64,000 nucleotides of DNA, from the NCBI RefSeq assembly GCF_004798865.1, contig NW_025335873.1, forward strand, positions 3,932,502 through 3,996,501, given 5' to 3'. Made by a program: the position numbers and the translations under genes. The notes under the pieces are model-generated. The model was not told the origin of the DNA. It saw only the letters and a list, made by a program, of their open reading frames with translations, and did not search any database. Positions 24,724 to 34,900 of this stretch are shown in pieces. Each line of letters starts with the position of its first letter. Position 1 is the first letter of the stretch. The DNA comes from Varanus komodoensis. Its lineage: Eukaryota > Chordata > Lepidosauria > Squamata > Varanidae.

Positions 24724-24777
24724 GCGTGTGCGTGTGTGTGTGTGTGCGCGCGCGCATGTGCGAGAGAGAGAGAGAGA
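24724..24777 (+). repeat. (GT)n(GC)n(GA)n alternating tract
   Basis: An almost unbroken alternating purine-pyrimidine run (GT then GCGC) is followed by a GA repeat. It lies directly upstream of the CpG island that probably drives TRAF1. Confidence 0.9.
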
Positions 24778-24839
24778 AAGCGAGAGCACCTTTTGTGTGC
24801 CTTCACACGGGGAATTTGGAGCCCGTTCAGTAATTTCCT

Positions 24840-25410
24840 GTCGCCGCTTCTCCGAAGCGACGCCGGGCGCGATCGCGGCAGCCCCTCTCCACGGGGGCAG
24901 ATCTGCGCGCGAGGGGCCGGAGCCTGCGCCGGGGAGCCGGGCTGCCCGCGGGGGACGGCGCTGCCGGGCTCGCCGCGCCGGCATGGCCGAGCCGAGGCGA
25001 TGCGGCGGCGGCGGCGCCGGCGAGCCCGACAGCGCCACGGCCAGCGCGCCCGCGGACGNNNNNNNNNNNNNNNNNNNNNNNNNNNNNNNNNNNNNNNNNN
25101 NNNNNNNNNNNNNNNNNNNNNNNNNNNNNNNNNNNNNNNNNNNNNNNNNNNNNNNNNNGGGGGGGGCAGAGCGGCCGCCGCTGCGCGGGGCGCCACCCGG
25201 GTCGCCTGCACGCCCCCCCTGCCTCGGGGCGCAGGCGGGCGACGTGGCCCCGGCCCGGGGCCAGCGCCAGGCGTGCAGCTCGCTCGCTTCCGTTCCTCGG
25301 GTCGGGCCCTCTGGGGGCACGGATGCTGCGTTAGACCCCCAGGTGCGCAACTGTGCTTGGCAGCAATCCGAGCGAGTGTCGCTCCTCTCTGCCGTCCGCT
25401 CCGTCGCAGT
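24840..25410 (+). promoter_or_regulatory. CpG island, probable TRAF1 promoter, broken by assembly gap
   Basis: The sequence is very GC- and CpG-rich on both sides of a run of N (25059-25158). It lies between the C5 3' end and the first recognised TRAF1 exon. An ATG at 24983 in a good context (GCCGGCATGG) opens a + strand frame, MAEPRRCGGGGAG..., that runs into the gap. This may be the TRAF1 start, but nothing in those residues is family-specific. No TATA box was seen. Confidence 0.55.
25059..25158. other. Assembly gap (100 N)
   Basis: One hundred N bases inside the CpG island. A round 100 is often a placeholder for unknown length, so coding sequence may be missing here. Confidence 0.99.
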
Positions 25411-28400
25411 CTAACAGAGCTGGGCTACTTGTGACCCTCTAGATATTTTGGCCTGCAACTCCCATCATTCCCCACCCTTGACTAAGCTAGTTCAGGCTGA
25501 AGGTACGAAGGTCACAAGCGATCCGCCCTTCCGCCCTTTGCTCTCCCTCACTCAGGGAGAGCAAAACACACGCACACACCAGCTAGCGCCGATGGAAGAA
25601 ATACTCTGGATACGTGCCATGTTGCATGCTAAGTTCACTTAAATCATAGCGTTATCACGATGGCAGGAATAAAACGGAGTTTGCTTCTACGGCTCTGGTG
25701 CCAACCAAGAAACACATGTATTTGAAATAGCACCATTGTTTTCACAGGTGTGGATAACAGGTACTTAAAGCAATGCAATCTTTAAAAGGAGCATTTGTCA
25801 GTCTTGTACCTGCCCGGTCAGCCACCAGCTTGAAGAAGGATGCTGTGCTGAGCAGCCTTGCCGGGAAAGAATTCTGGCATTCCTTTCCCGGTGCTGATGA
25901 TGAGCTGGATTGCCATTGGTTGTTGCCACTGGCTACCGCTCTGTGGCTTGAGCAATGCTGGTTCCACAGCAGAGGATCCATTCTGGCTGGAAGCCCCTTT
26001 GCCAGGTCTCAGGAAGAGAAAGGTCCATGCCAGCACCTTCAAGGGGGCTGAGCTTCTGTGGGGAAGGCAGGGCCCCCACCACCAAGCTGGGCCCCCTTCC
26101 TGAAGGGTGAGGAGCTGACGCCTGTCCTGACTGACCCATCAAGACGCGTTCTTGGGTGCCCTCTTCTGCCTAGGTCTTTGTGGGTGGGAAGACCCATTCT
26201 GGCACTGCCTCACCTTCCTGCGGTGATGCAGAGGGGAGGAAGGGCTTACCTGGATTCTGGATGCAGAGGAAGCTGTCCCTGGAACACCCCCATTGCCCAG
26301 AAATTGTGGTTCTCACCCTGGACAGACAACATCCATCTGCCTTCCCATTGTGTCGGAGGCGGCTTGAGAAAGTCCACAGAAACCTTTTTGAGGCTACTAT
26401 TTCAGTGTGCTCTGGTTTTAAAAGCTAGTTAAAGCACCTCAATATTTTTAACTGGCTGACCTGCAGTTGGTATAAACTACAGCTCCCAGTGCATGTTTTG
26501 CATCTGGTTAAACAGGGTCACAGGTGAGAGGTGAGTTACTGACCGAGCAGACATCAAAGGAATGCCTGGTTGGATCCGATGCAGTAACATGGTCTCTGAA
26601 GATAATACAATGACCTGCCGACTCTTTGTTCTGCTTGTCCATCTTTACCAGAGGTGGGGATTCTGTGGCCTCCAGATATTCTTGGACCACAATGCCCCTC
26701 ATCCGGCACCATCAGCCATGATGGCTGTGGCCAATGGGAGTTGGAATCCAGCCACATCTGCAGGATTACCAGTGCCTCACTGCTTGTCCACACACAAGAG
26801 ATGCATGAGTGTGTACTATTTGCTCATGGAGTTCCGCTTCAGTGATGTGCACACCCATCCTGTCCTTACAACGACCCTGCAGGGTAGCTGAAGCTGAGAG
26901 AGAGCGAGCCCAAGGTGATCACAGGTTTTAATCCTGGGCATGTACTGGGCACTGTGCTCCTCACTTCCTCCCCACAGATGGAGGTTTGCACGTCATCTAA
27001 ACCTGCGTCCTATGACTCATTTGCAAGAGAAGCAACCCCCAATCACCCCTGCCTTGTTGCGACATTTAAACATTAATGCTTACGCATGGCAAACTCTTTG
27101 CTCTACCAAGCAGGGTACGTGTGGTCTGCAGGAGTGCTGGATAGCAGATAATTAGGGAAATGCATGCACTGAGGATTAAAACTTGCTTCTCCGTGCAAAG
27201 TGGCTCAGTAAATTCCATGGCTGAACTGGGGCTGGAGTCTGTGTTTCTCCAGCACTAGCCCAAAAGGACTCCTGAACCCTACTGAATTTCACTGAATAGC
27301 TGAAAGAATTTAGCAGAGTCCTTCCTTTCAAGAACGTGGCTGTTCACAGAAGTTTCCCTGTGCCTTGGCTTGCAAGAGAAGTTTGTAATAACAAGGATGT
27401 GCTTCCAGAAGCCATCTAGAGAAGTCGCTCTTGAAAAAGAGCCCAGTGCCAAGGATTCAACTTCAGAACAAGATGGCTCACAGGGGAAAGGCTGTTCACA
27501 CTGGAGCAGAGCGTGTTAAAAGTGTCTTGTTTTGGAGAAAACATGTAAAATGCAAAAGGATCTGGAAAAGCCTTTTTCTGAGATTTGTTCTCTAGGAGAG
27601 GACATTAAAAATGCATAGCTGGTGCCTTAGCTTGGGAAAAGGTTTTGTTCAAGGGCAAAGGGCTCTACCAAAGCCCTCTTCGCTCATCATTCAGGCTTAA
27701 GGGGAAGCTGCTCTTTTTTGCCTCTTTGGAAATCATGGTCAAGGCATAGGATGGAACAAAAGTTTCTGGAAATATCTCATTCACAATTCACATTCTAAAG
27801 ACAAGGTACTAAGAAGTGCTTTGCCAGCATTCCAGCTTGAGAGGGAATGGCTAACATGAACATGTAAGACGTCTTGAGACAATTAGTGAAAGACGGGATA
27901 GAAATGTTAAATTAAATTAAATTAAGCAATAATTTGTAGGTGGGTTCCTGGGATTAGAAGGGGAATGCCCAGGGCTGCACGGGCCCAGGTTTGTTTCCCT
28001 CCCTTAGTAACCATAGCAAGGCTTTTAGGGTGCATCACATCAGATCACATCACATCAGCCTTGCCTTTTATTGAGTTGGCTGTTCTGGTCTAGATAAAGT
28101 GCTGATAGGAACTGGCATCAAGGCAGGCTCCCAGCCTCCTTCCCTCCCTGACCCTGTGGCATGTCCCTTTTTGCCTCCTTCAAGGGCAAGTTACAACCTT
28201 GCAAGATCAGCCGGTGTGGCTCTTTTTGTGCCAGCTGTGATGGGAAGAGGATGGGGGGCAGGCTCAACCTGTGGCATCCCAGCTCTGGAACTGCAGGCTC
28301 TTAGAACTGGAACTGGATAGTTTCATGTCCTCCCAGACAGTGCTTAAAGGCAGAGCTATTTTCTGTCAACGCCTTGTTCTAGCTGTCTACCTCAACTGCA

Positions 28401-28599
28401 GTCCCTGAAATTTGTTGGACTCCAACTCCCATTTTCCCTTACCATTGGCTGTACCATAGGCAACTATAGGTTAGCTTGGCCTCTGAACAGTACAAAACAA
28501 AAGCCACTTGTGAGCTTATGGCTAATGGGTTGGGATAAAAATAAATCAGTGCTGTTTGTATTGAAAATAAATGGGTAGGAATTGTCTATTCAGAAAGTC
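25411..28599. other. Putative first intron of TRAF1, nothing coding seen
   Basis: I looked for the beginning of a TRAF RING (Cys/His-rich, typically CGHRFC) and did not find it. The stretch holds copies of the dispersed ACTACAAYTCCCA repeat (25452, 26475, 26672, 28416) and otherwise unrecognised sequence. Confidence 0.5.
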
Positions 28600-28843
28600 A
28601 GAGAGCCAGGGTGGTGTAGTGGTTAAGAGCATGGGACTGGGACTCAGACAATCCGGGTTCGAGTCCCCGCTCAGCCATGGAGCCAACTGGGTGACTTTGG
28701 GCCAGTCAGAGACACTCAGCCCAACCTACCTCACAGGGTTGTTGTTGTGGGGATAAGATGGAGGAGGAGCATGATGTAAGCTGCCTTGAGCCCTTTGGGG
28801 GAAAAGGCAGGATATAAATTGAATGAATGAATGAATGAATGAA
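28600..28843 (+). repeat. tRNA-derived SINE (Squam1-like), well preserved
   Basis: It begins GAGAGCCAGGGTGGTGTAGT (A-box region), has the near-perfect B box GGGTTCGAGTCC (28655-28666), the common body CACAGGGTTGTTGTTGTGGG and a (TGAA)n tail. It ends about 50 bases before a TRAF1 exon and is one of the least diverged copies. Confidence 0.88.
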
Positions 28844-28890
28844 TCATACAAAAAAAAATCATGTTTCTTCTTTCGTTCCCTCCCATCCAG

Positions 28891-28975
28891 AAACAACAGC
28901 AAACCAATTTGTCAGACTGGTAAGAAGGATAATTCTGGCACCATCGAGGAAAACAGTTTGCTCTCCATTGAAAAG
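28891..28975 (+). CDS. TRAF1: TRAF1 exon: RING tail
   Basis: A pyrimidine-rich acceptor (CTCCCATCCAG) and a GTATGT donor bound the exon. It encodes NNSKPICQTGKKDNSGT and ENSLLSIEK, parallel to human TRAF1 GEDQICPKCRGEDLQS and to the exon after the RING in TRAF2. It begins with one base of a preceding codon, so at least one upstream coding exon exists. Confidence 0.75.
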
Positions 28976-31900
28976 GTATGTTCTTCTGTCTTTAATGCAA
29001 TGGCACTTTCTACCAAATCTATTGATTTTACTTCTATACCTCCGAGCTGCAGATTCTCACTGGGTGGTTTGCAAGCATTCTTAAAGAGGCCTGAGATACC
29101 ATAAAAAACTTTTCCTACAATACCAAATTACAAAAACCAGTTCAAAAACATTTTTCCACAATGCCAAATTACAAACAGCATTTCAAAACGGTTAAAACAG
29201 TTGTATTTAGAGCAGAATTAGGCCTATTAGAAGAACCGAACAGGGGCATCCCATTAAGTCCTTACATAACGTTAAACACCTCAACACGGGGGGCTGTCTT
29301 GATCTGGCACTGAGAGGATGACAAAGTTGGTACCAGGTGGGCATCATGGTTGACAGGCCGCCACTGAAAAGACCTTGAACCATTCTTTGGAGCTGGCACT
29401 CAGGAAAGCCTCAGATCGCTTGTAGTGTACCGGGGATTTGTGGTTGGCAGGAAATAGGTCTGGGTTTCAGAAGATGTATTTGGTCTGCCAATATAGTTTG
29501 CTAGAAATTCTCAGTTTCTATACACACAGCAGTGGCAGTCAGTTCTGAAACACTGTGTGTGTACATACTTGTACACACAGCAATGACAGCAAGACCATAG
29601 TGCGATACCCAATTCATTTGACCAGGGTGACTGCAATTAAGGCATGGATTCCCAGTTTCATGCTCCTTTGCCTTGTGACTTTTGGGGGCATTGAGTCAAC
29701 TGGTTAGATCCATTGACCTTTAATTAATTAATTTTAAAAAGCCCTCTAGCTGCCTGAAATGCATCCTTGCATCGTTCAGTCAGAAATCCAACCCTCCCAG
29801 CAAAGACATCTTTGCATTTTGGTTTAAAGAGCGGACTCCAAACATAGCTGGCTGAGAAAAAGCATTCTTACCCTGCTCAATGGTTTTCCTTTGACTTCCC
29901 CTACAATGATCCATCAGAAAGAAGAGTAAAACTCAAAAGTCACAGTTGACCTCATTCGCTTCCTGGAGTAAGGAGGATCCATCAGAAACCCCGGCATCTC
30001 GGCCAGTGAGGCCACTGCTTCCACATCAAAAAGCTACATGATGCTGGATGCATCTTCTGCCACAGTCAATGGTCCTGCTGGTTGGGAATTCTGGGAGCCG
30101 CAGTCCTAATCGTTCTGATGGGCACCAGGTTGGGGAAGGCTGATGGATCAGATTGCTTAAAGAACATTGAAGGGGTATAAATAAGAAGGGTCGTCATGCG
30201 AGCATCAAGGAAGGATGCTCTGAACTTTTGGAAAAAGCGTGTGGCACAGCCCTCCTGGAGTTGGGTAACCATAGAAGGAAAGTGTGTGTGAATGGACTGC
30301 GATTGGTTGTTTTCCCAAGTTACACATTCTCTGTCTATGGAAAGCCAACATGGCAGGAAAGCAAGTACTGATCATTTCCTCTGTAGCTCATATCCTGCCT
30401 TTTCAGAACATGCAGGCAAACTGCACATGTGAAGACCCTGTTCGGAAGGTCGGTTGAGTTTGTGGGGGTCAGGCATAGGGCCCGGGGCATCTCTCCACTC
30501 TTCCCCCTTCCCCTGTCCTATTCATGCATTCAACACATGCAGATGTGTTGTTTGCAAAGAGCTCTTGACATCCTAGTTCTCTAGGAACGGGGAGCTTTGG
30601 CCACAGGGAACCAGTCCGCACCATGCCTCTCGCGTTACCCAGAGGTAATTAGTGAGAGCTGCAAACACTTGTGTGTTTTCCACCTCACTTAAGAAATGGG
30701 ATGTAGCACTGCATTTGCTGTCATTTTCCTCTCAAAATATAAACAAGGTTCTAAACAGATTGGAAAACATCTTCCCTTTATAAGTTACAGACTTACCTTT
30801 GGGAAACACAAACACACATGATCTGGTTAGAACCCCCTGACTTTTACTTGCTGGACTTGTGTGTGTGTGTGTGTGTGTTCCCCGCTTTTTGATGGAGTGG
30901 ATTCAACATTTCTTTTCTGTTCTGTTTCCAAGCAATAGTCAAGTTCCATACCTTTCCAGAAGCTCTTACACATATTAGAACTGAATGCCTTTTTAGCTTG
31001 AAAATTACATACATCTAAGAACACCCAGTCCCCAGTTAAGGTCATCATAAACAGCCCACATTGTGTATTAAAATGGATTGCGTAGGTGTGGTAGCAATCC
31101 ATTTGTGTCCTTGGGGTGCAGATGAGTTTTGCTTTACTGGAAGTCATTAATGTTTCAAAGAATAAAGCAATTTGTTGTCTGTCAAAGTCCAGTTCCTTTG
31201 AGGTTATTCTGGACTGAGGAGAGAGAAATAAAAGCAAAGTAACTGCCAAAGAACAATTTGCAATAAAGTTTGCTGGATCAGACCAAAGGACAACTTGCAA
31301 CCTGCCAGATATTGCTGGACTACAATTCCCATCAACTCTGGCCAACATAGCCGGTGGAATTCTGACAACATCTGTAGGGTCACACGCTCCCATAGATGCT
31401 TCTGGGAAGCTCAGACAGAGCACACAGGAGACTGTCCTCCTTTGTCATTTCCCCAGCAAGTAGTTATCAAATGTAGACTGCCCCTGAAGATGGAGGCTCC
31501 ATTCAGTCACCACGACCAATGTCATTTCCTCTTCATAAATCAGCACAATAGCTGAACAAGTTTCAAAACAAAACACCAATAGATGTGCAGGGCCAAATTC
31601 TCGGTGGATTCTGTTTCTGCAGGTTTTCAGCAAAAGCTGACCCCATCAGCTGTTACCTGTGACCTCACAGAGTCACCTCAAAAAGTTTTTAAAACCTTTC
31701 CAATTAAAAAGAAATGAATAAAGCAAAGGACAGCTATTTGAACAGAGGTGCGATAAGTTAAAGAAATGCTTTTAAAATTGCCGGCTTGAAGCATTTGGGG
31801 AGGAATGGGGCACAGGTGGCTCCCCAGACGTTGTGGGGCTTCAACCTGGCTGGTGCTGCCGAGGGCTGTAATTCTACAGCACCTGGAGGGCCACCTGTCC

Positions 31901-34900
31901 CCCCATGTGTGCTCAGGAGTGGCAAAGTTGCCTGACCCAACATCTGTCTTGATAGAGGTCTATTTGTGGATTCTTCTATGCCGACCCCCCCTTAAATGTT
32001 ACGCTGTTTTTCACTCTTGCAAGCTAAGAAAATCCAACCAGTCCAGCATTCACAGTACAATTCTAGGTGTTTCAACTCAGACATAAGCCCCAGTCTTTCA
32101 GTGAGGCTTACTCCTGGGTAATAGGATCACAGGGACTGCAGGTGGCGCAGTGGTTTAAACCGCTGTGCTGCTGGGCTGGTGGATCGAAAGGTCGCCGGTT
32201 CGAATCTGCACAACGGGGTGAGTTCCCATTGCTTCATCCCAGTTCCTGCCAACCTTGCAGTTCGAAAGCATCCAAAGGCGAGTAGATGAGAAGGTGCCAC
32301 TTCGGTGGGCAGGTAACAGCGTTCCGTGCCCCTCCGTGTTTAGTCACGCCGGCCACATGACCACGGAGACTGACTGCGGACAAGCGCTGGCTCCCTCGGC
32401 CAGGAAACAGAGAGGAGCAGCGCCCCCTAGAGTCAGGCATGACTTGCCTTCAATGTCATGGGGAAACCTTTACCTTTATTATTATTATTTATTATATTAT
32501 TATTATTATTATAACATAATTTCCAATGGTAGTCAGCCACAATAACATACCTGTACTGGAAGTTCCAGTTACCAATATAATTAAGCACTCCTGGCAATCA
32601 GGAAGTGCAATTAAATGTCTCAGCTGAGTAGAGCTGAGTTGAGAAAGGAGTGAAAAGTGCCTTCTTGTGCACTTTCTCCTAATTCGTGCATTTCTGTATG
32701 CAGTTTTGCCTCAGAGACACCTTTCTGCATGCATTATTATTACGGCTCATTAACACTGAACATGTGCATTTTTGAGCTCATGCTCTGATTTTTGCGCACA
32801 TGGCGAAATCTGGGGCATGCACACTTGGCAGGCAAACACAGTCACTGCCGTGTTCACTTCCAGGTTTTTAGCAACGCTGCCATAAACAAGGAGATTTCGG
32901 AACTCGCGGTACATTGCAGGGTCCCTGGATGCAGCTGGACAGGCGCTATGAAGAATTTGGAAGTAAGTGAGAAGGCTTGCTTGCCACGGGCTACCTAACC
33001 GGGTGGCTAGAGACTTACTGCACCACCAGTTGGGCAACGGAGGCTTCCCCCTCTCTCAGAGCCCCTGTTACGATCCGGCGGGGTGACCACTAGTGAAATT
33101 CTGGCTGGAGGGGGAACGGATAAAGATCACCTCCTTGCATGAAGACATGCCGATAAAAACGGGAATTTCCGAGTAGAATAAAGATGCAGATGCTGGGTAT
33201 GTGTTTAAACTACTTTGCAAATTATTAATTTGAGCTTTGTAGTGTGTTTAATTGAAGAACATGTTCTACGCCATGTTTTTGCTGGATGGGCTTTGATGCA
33301 TGATAGTTTGTAGAATTCTGGAGAGATTTTGCATTTTCGGAGGGCCACATAGGCTCTGTGCTCTAGCACTGAATTTCATGGAGAAAGCCGGACTAGCTGG
33401 CCTGCAAAGCTCCCTCCAGGTGTAGACTTTTTTATTTGGCTGACTTAATAGCATTGTGTCCACTCATCCCATTTAACTTCCAGGATCACCAGAGTGAATG
33501 CGAATACGCTCTGATCCCTTGCCACATCTGCGGGCACGTTGCGATGAGGAAAACACTTGTGGAACATTTGCAGACCGGCTGCCTGAATTCCACCCCATGC
33601 TCCAATTCGAACCAGAAAGCCCTTGTTAACAAGCAGCAAGTATGACATCTTTGTTCCTTTGCCTCTTGCATGTTTACATTAATTAATTAGCATCCTTGTG
33701 GCGGTTGTTACAGGCTGTCAAGTCATCTCGGACTTACGGTGACCCTATCTATGGATGCTCTCCAAAATTTCCTGCCTTTTACAAGCCCGCTAAGTGCTTG
33801 AAAATTCAATGCTCCTCTTTGGTCTTCCTCCTCTCCTGCCTTCCATTTCCCCTAGAGGATTGTCTTCTCCAGGGAGTCTTGCCTCTCAGGAAGTGCCCGA
33901 AGTAAGACAGCCTCCGTGTTGTCCCTTTGGCTCCTAGGGCAAGTTCTGGCTTGCTTGGATCTACATAGGACCCACTGGTTCGTCTTTCCGCCGGTCCAGA
34001 TTATTCTCAAAGCTCTCTGCCAGCACCATGTTTTGAATGTCCAAGCCCATTATAGGAGCAATGTTTCCTTCTTGTTCCCTAAAGATGCTGTTCAGGTGAA
34101 TAACAGTTTCTCCTCCTCGCCGATTTTGGGTTCCTCCTCTTTTCTCCCTTCCACATTGCCAGTGTACTCCTGTGCTTCTGCACGCACTCTTCACTTGGCA
34201 TCCTTTCGGGGATGCATCTTGCTAACACTCAAGAGCACACAAGCACCACGTCAAACACTGCAAATGAAGAGGGGACTTGGGTGTTACAACAAGCAGAAGT
34301 CTGGGAGCACCTAGGCAACAAGCGGGAATTCGCATAACGTCAATTGCAGTTGGATTTCTGTGCCTCTGCCCTGTGGCCTGTACAATTGTTTCTGAGTCAT
34401 AAAGATCCTGTAGACTTGCAGATTTTATTTTGCTGCTTTTTGGGTGGGGGGAGTTACTAAAATGCTCCAGTGCACAACAGTGGCTTTGCAAATGAATGGA
34501 ATCCTCATAAAAAAAAAACGTCCAGTTTGGTTGATTGAGTACACGGCCACATGAAAAGCACCCAGGCATCTTTCAGCAACAAGGAGCTGCAGACAGGTCA
34601 GAGAGACCGTGAAGGAGGCACAGCCGATCTTTGCCCTGTATCCACCCAAGTCTGCCAGCCCTGAGGAGCCCGGTCATCGATCTGTTTGTCCGTGCAGGCT
34701 TGCAGCTTTGCAGAGTCCTTCCACAAGGCTGCCATGGCCACGAATGCCTTTGCTTCGGTTCTGCAGTGTTTTATCACACAACACCCTCATGGGGTGGACC
34801 CAGGCACCCAGTGCCCGGTTGCTGGGCACTAGGCAACGCATCTGCAGCCTGGCCAACTTGTCTGTGATTGCAGAGGTCATGGAATAATGGAAAATTAACA

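Noticed and set aside
24382-25350. Long open frame (322 codons including the gap) on the minus strand
   Set aside because: GC-rich CpG-island sequence has few stops by chance, the frame crosses 100 N, and the residues are low-complexity with no family resemblance.
28600-28680. Functional tRNA gene
   Set aside because: Box A and box B are present, but the head does not fold into a full cloverleaf with an acceptor stem by eye, and a SINE body follows.
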